The translations under genes were made by a program, and so were the position numbers. Below, piece by piece: positions 15,914 to 24,169 of a stretch of DNA of 64,000 bases. The stretch comes from CAYLRY01 sp964386535 (GTDB lineage Bacteria > Chloroflexota > Dehalococcoidia > Dehalococcoidales > UBA3254), in the NCBI GenBank assembly GCA_964386535.1, contig CAYLRY010000011.1, forward strand, positions 1-64,000, in the 5' to 3' direction. Position 1 is the stretch's first letter. Every line of letters starts with the position of its first letter. The notes below the pieces were generated by a model that was not told the DNA's origin, did not search any database, and saw only the letters and a program-made list of their open reading frames with translations.

Positions 15914-17227
15914 TTGAAGACTATTAAAACAGCCAAAAACCGCGGAAAAGACATAGAAACGCTAAGAGCTGAGATTGAGAAGAAAAGCGGCAGGACGCCG
16001 GAACAGCTCTATGAAGAAAGAGAAAAAAGGGTCAGGGAGGCTATTGAGCTAAAAGAGCCGGATAGAATACCCATCCTGGTCAATCCGGACCCCAGCCGGT
16101 ATGCCGGTCTTCCTCGTTCCGCAGCATACTACAACCCGGTAGCCTGGAAACTGGCTATCCGGCAAATCACGCTGGATTTTGAGCCTGATCTGGCCAATGC
16201 CGGTTTTGCCAGCGCCGGCCCCGCCTGGGATGCTCTGGAAGTCAAGAACCGTTTGTGGCCGGGGGGTCCGCTGCCTCCTGACTATGAATACCAGTTCATC
16301 GAAGGGGAGTACATGAAAGAGGATGAGTATGATCTGTTGATCAATGATCCTACTGATTTTATGCTGCGCTGCTATCTACCGAGGGTTTACGGCGCCCTGG
16401 CCCCTTTAGCTAAAATGCCCTCCATATCTTATATGTATATGGGATTTGAAGGCATAACTACCCTTTTCACCCGACCGGAATTCAAGCAAATGGCCAGGGC
16501 ACTGACCAAAGCCGGCCGGGAGATGGAGAAATTTCGCCAGCTTACAGGGGATGCCCAGGAAGAATTAGCTCTGCTGGGATTCCCACCTTTTTCTTTTTCC
16601 GGGTCGGTCGGCGTAGGTTTTGCACCCTTCGACACTATTTCCAGCTCTTTAAGAGGCATGAAAGGCTCTATGCTGGATATGTACCGCCAGCCGGAAAAAC
16701 TGATCCAGGCCTGCGATATTATACTTCAAAGGCGAATTGCACGGGCGGTCCCGGCTGATCCAAAAAAAAGGGGCAATCCCAAGAGGGTGGGTATGCCTCT
16801 CTGGAGGGGAGACCTGGCCTTTATGTCCGATGCACAGTTCCAGAGGTTCTACTGGCCTGGGCTCAAGAAGGCCATGCAGACCCTGATAGATCTGGGCTAC
16901 ATCCCCATGCCTTTCTTCGAAGCCAGGTTTGGCAAACGCCTGGAATGTCTTCTCGAATTACCCAGGGGCAAGGTGATCGCTTCCGTGGACCACACGGATG
17001 CAGTGCTGGCGAAAGAAATCCTGGGCGGACACTGCTGCGTTTCCACCGGAGGGCCGTCATCATTGAAGCTACATTCCTTGAAGGAAGTGGAAGAATATTA
17101 TAAAAAGCTGATGGATGCTTGCAAAAAAGGCGGCGGATTGATGCTCAACATCCGGCTGCCGGACAGGGCCGGGAAAGAGGATGTCCAGGCTATGCTGAAT
17201 TCTTTAAGAGAGTATGCCAGGTACTAA
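15914..17227 (+). CDS. uroporphyrinogen decarboxylase (URO-D) superfamily protein
   Basis: A 437-residue protein of the URO-D fold, but of the large branch found in anaerobes that is not the heme-pathway enzyme. Members include corrinoid-dependent methyltransferases. Recognisable text: EREKRVREAIELKEPDRIPI near the N-terminus, FSGSVGVGFAPFDTISSSLRG mid-protein, and GKVIASVDHTDAVLAKEILGGHCCVSTGG with a CC pair near the C-terminus. No corrinoid protein is encoded next to it. The start is TTG with GGAGGG 7 bases upstream. It is probably monocistronic under the 15819 promoter. The substrate is unknown. Confidence 0.8.
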   Translation: MKTIKTAKNRGKDIETLRAEIEKKSGRTPEQLYEEREKRVREAIELKEPDRIPILVNPDPSRYAGLPRSAAYYNPVAWKLAIRQITLDFEPDLANAGFASAGPAWDALEVKNRLWPGGPLPPDYEYQFIEGEYMKEDEYDLLINDPTDFMLRCYLPRVYGALAPLAKMPSISYMYMGFEGITTLFTRPEFKQMARALTKAGREMEKFRQLTGDAQEELALLGFPPFSFSGSVGVGFAPFDTISSSLRGMKGSMLDMYRQPEKLIQACDIILQRRIARAVPADPKKRGNPKRVGMPLWRGDLAFMSDAQFQRFYWPGLKKAMQTLIDLGYIPMPFFEARFGKRLECLLELPRGKVIASVDHTDAVLAKEILGGHCCVSTGGPSSLKLHSLKEVEEYYKKLMDACKKGGGLMLNIRLPDRAGKEDVQAMLNSLREYARY

Positions 17228-17396
17228 CCAAGTAAGGACCCTCACGTATGGGTTTATAGGCTGTCAGTATTTCGAAAACCACCGGACCTGTGAACAGCTC
17301 AGACGGTTAATGCCGTTGAACATGTATTTTGTACCAGGGAATCGTAAAATTCGTGAATGACTCCGGATGGATGACTGTTCATCACACGGTAAGCAA

Positions 17397-17912
17397 TCAC
17401 AGTTGCCAAATTTTTAGGCAGGGATACATCAGCTTGACCTGCACTCCCCCCTTGACCACCAGACCCTCATAGCCTTTTCGGATCTTATAAAGTCCAAAAC
17501 AGTCCTCTCCAAAATGCAGGCAGAGGGACTCTTTCCAGGCGGTCTGATCAAAACAGATTAACCCACAGTCTTTAATATCAAATACCACCACCAGGTCCAA
17601 CTCAATTTTACTCCGCCAGCGGCTCAAAGTGGTTTCTATAATATTCTGCAGACAAGTCTCCAGTTCTGGACGGGACAGATCCCGGATATCCACAATCAAG
17701 CTTAAATCGATATCCGAATCTGGTCTGGCTCCTCCCTTTAATCCCCTTGACCCGTGCAGAATGACACGAGTTATCTTTTCGTCCACCACCAGATTGGCGG
17801 ATAAAAGCAGAGAATATGTTTCCGGCAAGAGGGATTTCAATTCAGGTAAAAAACTTGTGACCTGTACCAACCTATTTTTCCTGTAAATGTATCTAAGAGT
17901 CCGGTTTTCCAA
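17397..17912 (-). CDS. nucleotidyltransferase-domain protein (pol-beta fold)
   Basis: A 171-residue protein with the minimal nucleotidyltransferase signature: HGSRGLKGGARPDSDIDLS with Gly54-Ser55, Asp67 and Asp69, and the third acidic residue Asp106 in IELDLVVVFD. It has an N-terminal helical extension of about 45 residues and a C-terminal segment of unknown role. Such proteins transfer NMP groups and often pair with HEPN proteins in toxin-antitoxin or antibiotic modification systems. No HEPN partner is adjacent here, so the role stays open. Confidence 0.75.
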   Translation of the reverse strand: MENRTLRYIYRKNRLVQVTSFLPELKSLLPETYSLLLSANLVVDEKITRVILHGSRGLKGGARPDSDIDLSLIVDIRDLSRPELETCLQNIIETTLSRWRSKIELDLVVVFDIKDCGLICFDQTAWKESLCLHFGEDCFGLYKIRKGYEGLVVKGGVQVKLMYPCLKIWQL

Positions 17913-18067
17913 ACATATTGCCCGTCCGGCAGTAGATCAATTTCTCTGTCGGGCACCACTCTTACTACTATCGAAATTTTTTAACCTGTGTTTTTGATTT
18001 TCCGAGATTTGATCTTCAAGATCTATTCATTGCTAATATCCGGAAATTGGAGCTATTTTCCAGCCCG

Positions 18068-18502
18068 CTACCGGTTCTGCCTCCTAAATAATAATCCCAG
18101 CAGTATTACCACCCCGGCAGCTATTAAAACCAGCGGCCACCACTGATCAAATCCATATATAAAAGCCAGGCCTACGAAAATCAGGATAACACCCGGAATG
18201 ACTTTACCCGATGCCGCATGTCGGTATTCGATGTTCAGGTAGTGGACGCCGGCGTCGATCAGGAATACCACCCCCAGACCTACCAGAAAATACTTCCACC
18301 AGATTTCCCAGGTGATCCAATCCTGTGTGGCGGCGAACAGCAGGAAGCCCAGTACAATCAGTACCAGGCCAGGGAATAGGCCCCGCAGTGAACTTCTACC
18401 CCTCTTATCAAATCTATCATGGTGCATTTCCTGTTCTGCCTCTTTACCGCTGAGGTATTCTGTTTTAGTCTCTTTTGATTCACTGAACCTGACATCCTGC
18501 AT
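18068..18502 (-). CDS. membrane protein with LiaF-like transmembrane region
   Basis: A 144-residue protein with a hydrophilic N-terminus of about 40 residues and four membrane helices (LFPGLVLIVLGFLLF, FLVGLGVVFLIDAG, VIPGVILIFVGLAFI, WWPLVLIAAGVVILLGLLF), ending in arginines. The repeated PGxxLIxxGxxF pattern is that of the LiaF/LiaI-type transmembrane (DUF5668) region. In Bacillus, LiaF restrains a cell-envelope stress kinase. The ATG at 18502 follows AAGGAGG; an upstream in-frame start at 18550 lacks one. It is the last gene of the group transcribed from 20417 and lacks the C-terminal LiaF domain. Confidence 0.65.
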   Translation of the reverse strand: MQDVRFSESKETKTEYLSGKEAEQEMHHDRFDKRGRSSLRGLFPGLVLIVLGFLLFAATQDWITWEIWWKYFLVGLGVVFLIDAGVHYLNIEYRHAASGKVIPGVILIFVGLAFIYGFDQWWPLVLIAAGVVILLGLLFRRQNR

Positions 18503-18631
18503 GTTCAACCTCCTTACCCGGATAATACTATCAATTTCAAATATTACCAATAATTCAATAGCCTGCTGTCAGATGCTGCGTTCCGGTAGGTAAACCGGTG
18601 TACCGGGACTCAGGAATAACAGATAATAAAA

Positions 18632-19600
18632 TCAATATTTACCCTCTACTACATTGATGATCAAGCGGATAGTCCTGGTCAATGCTGCAATGCCGAAACC
18701 TATGGCAAACAATATCAGTGTTATCGCAGTGCCTACCTGAACTCCCCAGACTGCGTCAGGATTGGGCAGCACGTTGAAATCGAATGGGAATATGGAGAGT
18801 AATGAAATTATTGTTGCCAGTCCGAAAACATCCAGGATGATATGCACACCCTGCCTGAGCAGGTATTTATCAAAAGCGATAAGGAAGGCATGCCCGATGA
18901 TGGAAAGGGCCAGCGTGGCATTCAGCAGCGGCAGCCAGGCGTTAATATCAGAGGTTACCAGTGTATGCATGTACCAGTAAGTACCACCGTCCATCTCAAC
19001 CGGCTGGTAAAAAGCGATATATTGATTAAAGAAATTGAAAAAGATGATCAGAACAATGCTCCAGGCAATGGCCAGGGAAGAGCCGGCTATCCTGCCCGCT
19101 CTGCCTCCGTAAGTATAATATCTGGCTCTGAAAGCCTCACGTTTGGCCGTGTTTATGACAGCCGGAGGAGCAGGAAGTGCTGAGGCCGCGGGTTGCTCTG
19201 CGGTGGAGCTGTATTTTTCATCATGGGAGCTCTGGGCAGAAGCCCCCAATGAATCTGCAGTCAACTTTTCCGCCAGGTTGCCGGCCCAGGGCATCTTAAA
19301 CATTTCACCGGCGTTGGCTTTAATCATCAGGATGATCCACAGGATAAAGCCGAGGGCAGTCAGCAGCCCGGAGAAAGCCGGACCGGCAAATGGGATATTC
19401 CCCAAAATAATCCCGGCTGCCGTCAAAGCGCCGAAGATGATGATGGATTGCAAAGCATGGAAACGGATATATCGGTTTTTTTGCTCCAGTACCAGAAATA
19501 CAATACCGCTTACCCATCCAGCTACATAGCATAGAAGGCCGGCTAAATTAGGCGAAAGGTCTTTTAAAGTGCGGTCCTGTTCAGTTCTCATCTCCATCAA
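18632..19600 (-). CDS. Tic20/DUF4870-like membrane protein
   Basis: A 322-residue protein. The N-terminal third (NLAGLLCYVAGWVSGIVFLVLEQKNRYIRFHALQS) matches the DUF4870/Tic20-like four-helix domain. It is followed by an Ala/Pro-rich cytoplasmic linker (about residues 120-155) and then a second membrane block of about four helices that I do not recognise. The function of DUF4870 proteins is unknown. It lies 40 bases after the DUF2807 lipoprotein gene and 130 bases before the LiaF-like gene, on the same strand, so the three probably share a transcript and act in the membrane together. Confidence 0.7.
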   Translation of the reverse strand: MMEMRTEQDRTLKDLSPNLAGLLCYVAGWVSGIVFLVLEQKNRYIRFHALQSIIIFGALTAAGIILGNIPFAGPAFSGLLTALGFILWIILMIKANAGEMFKMPWAGNLAEKLTADSLGASAQSSHDEKYSSTAEQPAASALPAPPAVINTAKREAFRARYYTYGGRAGRIAGSSLAIAWSIVLIIFFNFFNQYIAFYQPVEMDGGTYWYMHTLVTSDINAWLPLLNATLALSIIGHAFLIAFDKYLLRQGVHIILDVFGLATIISLLSIFPFDFNVLPNPDAVWGVQVGTAITLILFAIGFGIAALTRTIRLIINVVEGKY

Positions 19601-19640
19601 ATATCTCCTTGGAAATTCAAATTTTTTACACCTTTTTAAA

Positions 19641-20417
19641 TTACTGTTTGTTGGTTAAGGTTGAAGCGCCATTGACATTTACTTTGCCCAGGACAGGGTT
19701 CCCGTAATATTGCAATGTTGAAGCTCCCGTGACATCTACATTAAGAGTTCCGCCGGTGTTTATCACTGCTTTACTGGCCCCGCTGACTTCAGCGTCAGCG
19801 TTTTGCAGCACCAGATTCCCGGTTATGGACTGGCTGGCTCCTGAGACGCTGAACCGGGTATTACCGGCTGAGCCGGATAACTCGCAGCGGCTGGCGCCTG
19901 ATACCACGATCTCTGTGTCCAGAGCTTTGAGCTGCCCGCTGATCTTGCTGGCGCCGGAAACCTCTATACGGGTTTTACCGCTCTCCATCTCCATTTCAAC
20001 ACGGCTGGCGCCGGATGCCTCCAGATCGAAGTCATCAATAGATTGGAATCCTTTAAGTGTCCCCTGGGAAGCACCGGATACATTCAGGGCCTCCAGGGCA
20101 GGCATGGTTATGACGGCTTTTGTCTCAGCATTGGAGTAGCTGGCCGGCTTGAGCTTTATAACCAGGGTTTTCCCGGATTGAGAAAGATCCAGACGGGAGA
20201 TCAAATTATCATCTGTAGAAACCATCACGCTGTAGGTCTCAGCTCTGGTGATTTCAAAATGAAAGGCGCTTGACACCTCAATCCTGGAAAAATCTTTAAA
20301 GCTATATTCTTTGGTCACAATATTTCCGGATCCTTTGATAAAACCAAAACCATTACATCCTGCCAGAAATAAAACAGCCGCCAGGCTAAAAGCTAAAATT
20401 AAAAATAATTTTTTCAT
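19641..20417 (-). CDS. DUF2807 (head GIN domain) surface lipoprotein with SGAS repeats
   Basis: A 258-residue lipoprotein. The signal peptide MKKLFLILAFSLAAVLFLAGC has lipobox LAGC with Cys 21. The mature part is a right-handed beta-helix of the DUF2807 type: the turn motif (V/A)(S/T/N)GAS recurs at about 17-20-residue steps at least eight times (VSGASQG, ASGASRV, VSGASKI, VSGASRC, VSGASQS, VSGASKA, VTGAST, VNGAST). Proteins of this family are exported and sometimes sit in LiaG-like positions of envelope-stress loci, but no function is proven. It heads the minus-strand group divergent from the response regulator. Confidence 0.85.
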   Translation of the reverse strand: MKKLFLILAFSLAAVLFLAGCNGFGFIKGSGNIVTKEYSFKDFSRIEVSSAFHFEITRAETYSVMVSTDDNLISRLDLSQSGKTLVIKLKPASYSNAETKAVITMPALEALNVSGASQGTLKGFQSIDDFDLEASGASRVEMEMESGKTRIEVSGASKISGQLKALDTEIVVSGASRCELSGSAGNTRFSVSGASQSITGNLVLQNADAEVSGASKAVINTGGTLNVDVTGASTLQYYGNPVLGKVNVNGASTLTNKQ

Positions 20418-20574
20418 AAGGGTCTCCTTTTCATCGAGTTCCGGGTTTGTCTCTGATAAAAATATCTACTATAAATTTGAATGATATTCAATACATATGA
20501 AGTCCGTTTCCCGCTACCATATTCCCACTTATTACAAAGGGCATGCGGGAGAGAACCGGATGGTAACTCTTTCC

Positions 20575-20730
20575 TTAACGCCATCTGCTGAATTCCTTTT
20601 GGTGATCACAATCGATTCTGTCACTGATCTTTCCGCAGTGTAAACAATACTGATAAGGGCGGTGATCAGTAACTATATCCACAAACGCATGTCCCTGAAA
20701 AATGCAATAAACATATCTTAAAATCCACAT
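20575..20730 (-). CDS. 51-residue Cys/His-rich mini-protein
   Basis: A short open frame begins at an ATG at 20730, preceded by GAGGAGAAACAGG, a textbook ribosome binding site. The protein MWILRYVYCIFQGHAF... contains CLHCGK (Cys29, Cys32) followed by DCDH (Cys41, His43), a layout that could bind one zinc ion. It starts 313 bases upstream of the DUF2807 start on the same strand, in the gap between that gene and the response regulator. No family is recognised. The strong site and the paired cysteines argue that it is real. Confidence 0.55.
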   Translation of the reverse strand: MWILRYVYCIFQGHAFVDIVTDHRPYQYCLHCGKISDRIDCDHQKEFSRWR

Positions 20731-20959
20731 CCTGTTTCTCCTCTTTTGCAGCATATTTAAAGTGTAATAGAGGTCTTTTGAATATACGCCCTGCTACAGG
20801 GGAGAATCTATGATGGACTATGGTTGAGTTTTTGGCCTGGTCAAACGGCCAGGTTGGGAAAGAACCAACATAACTTGCGTCCTTCTTGAAATACCTCTAA
20901 TATATAACCTGAAACTATTTTAATTAATCTACAATTTGAACGGTTAAGGAGGAGAAGCA
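20731..20959. other. regulatory gap upstream of the response regulator
   Basis: About 230 bases that must carry the divergent promoters of the response regulator (plus) and the mini-protein/envelope group (minus). It contains the operator-like palindrome at 20836-20853. TTGCGT (20876-20881) and TAATAT, 17 bases apart, are a weak promoter candidate for the regulator. Confidence 0.4.
20836..20853. promoter_or_regulatory. operator-like palindrome upstream of response regulator (one mismatch)
   Basis: CCTGGTC-AAAC-GGCCAGG, the same core and 4-base spacing as the perfect palindrome at 13617. It lies about 105 bases upstream of the LuxR-type regulator start, a natural position for control of the divergent genes or autoregulation. 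Confidence 0.5.
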
Positions 20960-21601
20960 ATGACAACATCTTCACCTATCCGTGTATTATTAGTTGACGA
21001 TCATGCAGTTGTCCGCAGCGGTCTTGGAGCTGTTTTATTGTCTTATGAAGATTTATCCCTGGTAGGTGAAGCTGGCAATGGACAGGAAGCCATTGATTTA
21101 TGTGCCAGACATCAGCCGGACGTAGTCTTGATGGATATTTTAATGCCCGTGATGGATGGAGTTACAGCCACCCGCGCCATTCATGAAAAATGGCCGGATG
21201 TCCGTATCATCGCTCTAACCAGCTATAAAGAAAAAGACATGGTAGAAGGCGCTCTGAAAGCAGGAGCTATGAGTTATCTTATTAAAAACGTCTCCGCAGA
21301 TGAACTGGTAGGGGCCATCCGGGGAGCTATGTCGGGCCAGCCCAGGTTATCACCTGAAGCCGCCCAGGTATTAATCCAGGAGATCAAAAAACCCTCGGAG
21401 CCGGTCTACGATCTAACAGAACGAGAAAAGGAGATACTGAGCTTGATGGTGGAAGGTCTCCCCAATACCTCCATTGCCGATAAACTGGTTGTGAGCCATT
21501 CTACGGTAAAATTTCATGTGAGCAATATACTCTCCAAGCTAGGAGTGACCAGCCGCACGGAGGCTGTGGCTCTGGCGCTTAAACATAACCTGGTCAAATG
21601 A
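20960..21601 (+). CDS. LuxR/NarL-type response regulator
   Basis: A 213-residue two-domain transcription factor. Receiver: acidic pair Asp13-Asp14, phospho-acceptor Asp59 in LMDILMP, Thr/Ser in ALTSYKE and Lys in YLIKNVS. Output: LuxR helix-turn-helix from about residue 150 (LTEREKEILSLMVEGLPNTSIADKLVVSHSTVKFHVSNILSKLGV). It resembles the LiaR/VraR/DegU group. No sensor kinase is in the window, so it is an orphan here. GGAGGAGA precedes the ATG. Operator-like palindromes lie 105 bases upstream and across its stop codon, and a strong terminator follows. Confidence 0.92.
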   Translation: MTTSSPIRVLLVDDHAVVRSGLGAVLLSYEDLSLVGEAGNGQEAIDLCARHQPDVVLMDILMPVMDGVTATRAIHEKWPDVRIIALTSYKEKDMVEGALKAGAMSYLIKNVSADELVGAIRGAMSGQPRLSPEAAQVLIQEIKKPSEPVYDLTEREKEILSLMVEGLPNTSIADKLVVSHSTVKFHVSNILSKLGVTSRTEAVALALKHNLVK

Positions 21602-21607
21602 CCAGTT
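21587..21607. promoter_or_regulatory. operator-like palindrome across the stop of the response regulator
   Basis: CTGGTC-AAAT-GACCAG (21590-21605) is a perfect 6-bp-arm copy of the same core, with partial matches outside. It overlaps the TGA stop at 21599-21601. Part of its sequence is therefore coding, which weakens the operator reading, but the exact spacing is notable. Confidence 0.4.
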
Positions 21608-21637
21608 AAAAAACTGTCCGCATTACTAAAGCTTAAT

Positions 21638-21676
21638 CCCCCCGGAAGCAGGGCGTATCCGGGGGGCCTTTTTTTT
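21638..21676 (+). terminator. strong intrinsic terminator after response regulator
   Basis: Stem CCCCCCGGA (21638-21646) with TCCGGGGGG (21658-21666), an 11-base loop, then CC and eight T at 21669-21676. Confidence 0.9.
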
Positions 21677-21699
21677 ATACTGGAAATCGTAATCACCAA

Positions 21700-21741
21700 G
21701 AGTGACGAGTTCCCAGGTTCTAGTTTTCAGTTCCCAATGGG
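21700..21741. repeat. degenerate heptamer repeat array
   Basis: Six consecutive 7-base units: GAGTGAC, GAGTTCC, CAGGTTC, TAGTTTT, CAGTTCC, CAATGGG. Same family as the other GAGTTWC arrays; it follows the response-regulator terminator. Confidence 0.55.
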
Positions 21742-21905
21742 AAAAAGAGTTGGGGTTTATACGTATTGGCAACCCATCCGATTAACCGGATGAAGATGCG
21801 TGTTTTAAGCCGGAGTTTATCTTCTCTATAAAACCTGCCCGAATGAGCTGTTGATATATAAAGTGAAAAGAGTTTTTTTAGAAATTTCGGTTTAAGGAGG
21901 TTAAA

Positions 21906-22268
21906 ATGTCTACCCAGATTATTAAAGAAAATCCCAGAACAGCCAAACCGGTAGTAGCCGGGGCGCTGAGTATTTTTTCCGGTGTTTGCTGTCTTTTAGG
22001 GGTACTGGGATTGTTGATCGCTATTGCAGCGATAAATATCCCGGGATTCTCCGAATTGCCTGTGAATATCAGTGCCGTCCTCTGGATCATTACTATTCCC
22101 CTGGCGGTAGTGGGGATTCTGGCCATAATCGGCGGCATTTTCAATATTCAGAGGAAATACTGGGGGTGGGCGCTATTGGGTTCCATTGTATCTATTTTTC
22201 CCTCGTTCTGGCTAGGTATAGCTTCTACCGTATTGACCGCTGTTTCAAAAAATGAATTCTCTGAATAG
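21906..22268 (+). CDS. small multi-helix membrane protein
   Basis: A 120-residue protein with three to four hydrophobic segments (GALSIFSGVCCLLGVLGLLIAIAAI, ISAVLWIITIPLAVVGILAIIGGIFNI, WGWALLGSIVSIFPSFWLGIASTVL) and short hydrophilic ends. TTTAAGGAGG lies just before the ATG, so translation is likely strong. It looks like the small DUF4064/DUF4190-type membrane proteins, but I cannot assign a family. It stands between the two response-regulator-like genes, separated from the first by a terminator. Confidence 0.7.
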   Translation: MSTQIIKENPRTAKPVVAGALSIFSGVCCLLGVLGLLIAIAAINIPGFSELPVNISAVLWIITIPLAVVGILAIIGGIFNIQRKYWGWALLGSIVSIFPSFWLGIASTVLTAVSKNEFSE

Positions 22269-22358
22269 CTTTATTTATTTTTTTAAGTTTGTCATGCGGG
22301 CTGTTTATCATGTTTTATATGGCGTTCTTATGGGGAATACTACGGGGGTCTGGTGTGG

Positions 22359-22715
22359 ATGCGTATTTTAATTGCAGATGATCAGCCCGCAGTACGTTCT
22401 GCCCTGAGGTTGCTGCTGGAGGAAAAAACCGGCCTAAATATTATTGCCGAAGCCAGCGCCTCAACTGAATTGTTATGGCAGGTGCGCTCAACCTGTCCGG
22501 ATCTGCTTCTGTTGGACTGGGAACTGCCGGATGCCGAACCGACAGAACTGGTAAAACTGCTGCACCGGCTGTGCCCGGTGCTTATTATAATCGCTCTCAG
22601 CAGCCGTCCTCAAATGAAGAATCTGGCCCTGAAAGCCGGCGTCCACTATTTTATTTGCAAATCTGATCCTCCGGAGCAGCTATTGGACGTTCTGGATAAT
22701 TGCTATAATAGATAA
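22359..22715 (+). CDS. single-domain receiver (CheY-like) protein
   Basis: A receiver domain of 118 residues with no output domain: acidic pair Asp7-Asp8 (ADDQ), phospho-acceptor Asp53 in LLDWELP, Ser in ALSSRP and Lys in FICKSD. It could relay phosphate or bind a partner protein. Two starts are possible, GTG at 22353 and ATG at 22359; ATG is preferred because GGGGG lies 10 bases ahead of it rather than 4. No kinase or partner gene is adjacent. Confidence 0.8.
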   Translation: MRILIADDQPAVRSALRLLLEEKTGLNIIAEASASTELLWQVRSTCPDLLLLDWELPDAEPTELVKLLHRLCPVLIIIALSSRPQMKNLALKAGVHYFICKSDPPEQLLDVLDNCYNR

Positions 22716-22872
22716 GAGTAGTCTATCCGAAATATAGCAACATGACTTTGCCCAATCAATTTTCAATGATGATCAATCATGCTCCCACTTATTGTTTGCA
22801 CTTACAGGAATGTAGCAGGTGTGATAGGGAATAACCGGCTGCATTAATACTCGAACGAGGTTAAAGTCAGAA

Positions 22873-24147
22873 ATGATGGACAGAGTACTGGCGATAATCC
22901 TGGCCGGAGGAGCCGGAGACCGGCTTCAACCTTTGACCCGCGAGAGGTCCAAAGCCTCTGTCCCTTTTGCCGGAAAATTCAGGCTGATAGACCTGACTTT
23001 GAGCAACTGTATCAACTCAGGCATCCGCCGCATTTTTGTACTCACCCAGTACCGCTCCGAATCCTTGAACCGCCATATCCAGGACGGCTGGCCTATTTCG
23101 AGTTCTGGATTGGGTGATTTTGTTTATTGCGTTCCCGCCCAGCAGAAGACCGGTTCGGACTGGTACAGAGGGACCGCGGATGCTGTCCGGCAAAACCTGA
23201 ACCTCCTTTCCGGCAAAGATATTGAAGATATCCTGATACTTTCCGGAGACCACGTCTACAAGATGAATTATCATCAATTCCTGGATTTTCACCGTTTGAA
23301 GAATGCAGGTCTGGTTATATCAGCTATCAGGGTACGGAAAGAACAGGCTGCTGGACGCCTGGGAGTTCTTGAAGTAGATGAATACCGCCGCCTGATTGGT
23401 TTCGAAGAAAAACCAGCCCAGCCCAGGACCCTGCCGGATGCCCCTGATTATGCCCTGGCTTCCATGGGTATTTATGTTTTCCGGGTTGAAACCCTGCTTC
23501 AGGCCTTAAAAAATGAAGGCATGGACTTCGGCAAACACATAATTCCGGGCATGATGGGCACGCGCCGTGATATTTTTGTTTATGACTATGAAGAAAAGAA
23601 CCAGATTGTGGATTATGAAGTGCGGGTGGAATACGGCATCCGGGAGAAAGTGCTGGTAGAGGGTACCCGTGATTCAAGTTATTGGAAGGATGTAGGGACC
23701 ATTGATGCGTTCTATGAAGCCTCCATGGACCTGATCAGCATAGACCCTTATTTTAGTCTTTATGGGGAGAGATGGCCTTTCCGTACCCGGCAGCGCCAAT
23801 TACCCCCCAGCAAGTGCATCCTGGGCGGTATTATCAGTGATTCTATTGTGTCAGACGGGTGTATTATTAGCGGTGGGGTTATTGAGCATTCCATACTCTC
23901 TCCCGGCGTTATTGTGGAAAAAGGCGCCATAGTACAGGATTCGGTGATATTTGATGATGTTTTGATTGAACCAGGCGCACGGGTCAGAAAAGCCATCATT
24001 GACAAGGCCTGTGTGATCCGTGCCGGAGCCTCAATTGGATATGATCCGGCGCTGGATAAAGCGCGGGGGTGCTCACTCAATAACAGCGGTATTGTGGTGG
24101 TTCCGAAAGCCACTGAGATCCGCCGCAACGAACCTTCCCTGCTGTAA
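22873..24147 (+). CDS. glgC: glucose-1-phosphate adenylyltransferase
   Basis: A 424-residue enzyme that makes ADP-glucose for glycogen or other alpha-glucans. The N-terminal signature AIILAGGAGDRLQPLTRERSKASVPFAGKFRLIDLTLSN, the segments DWYRGTADAVRQNL, SGDHVYKMNY and GFEEKP, and a C-terminal left-handed beta-helix (CILGGIISDSIVSDGCIISGGVI) are all present. The canonical RAKPAVPFGG reads RSKASVPFAG, a mild deviation in the allosteric/substrate loop. Two ATG codons in tandem (22873, 22876) are possible starts. No glycogen synthase gene is in the window. It converges with nadE, only 22 bases apart. Confidence 0.9.
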   Translation: MMDRVLAIILAGGAGDRLQPLTRERSKASVPFAGKFRLIDLTLSNCINSGIRRIFVLTQYRSESLNRHIQDGWPISSSGLGDFVYCVPAQQKTGSDWYRGTADAVRQNLNLLSGKDIEDILILSGDHVYKMNYHQFLDFHRLKNAGLVISAIRVRKEQAAGRLGVLEVDEYRRLIGFEEKPAQPRTLPDAPDYALASMGIYVFRVETLLQALKNEGMDFGKHIIPGMMGTRRDIFVYDYEEKNQIVDYEVRVEYGIREKVLVEGTRDSSYWKDVGTIDAFYEASMDLISIDPYFSLYGERWPFRTRQRQLPPSKCILGGIISDSIVSDGCIISGGVIEHSILSPGVIVEKGAIVQDSVIFDDVLIEPGARVRKAIIDKACVIRAGASIGYDPALDKARGCSLNNSGIVVVPKATEIRRNEPSLL

Positions 24148-24169
24148 ACAGGGGTTTCTCTCCTACGGA

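Noticed and set aside
17397..17912. Toxin-antitoxin pair (MNT-HEPN)
   Set aside because: Only the nucleotidyltransferase is present; no HEPN gene adjoins it, and the HEPN remnant is 14 kb away.
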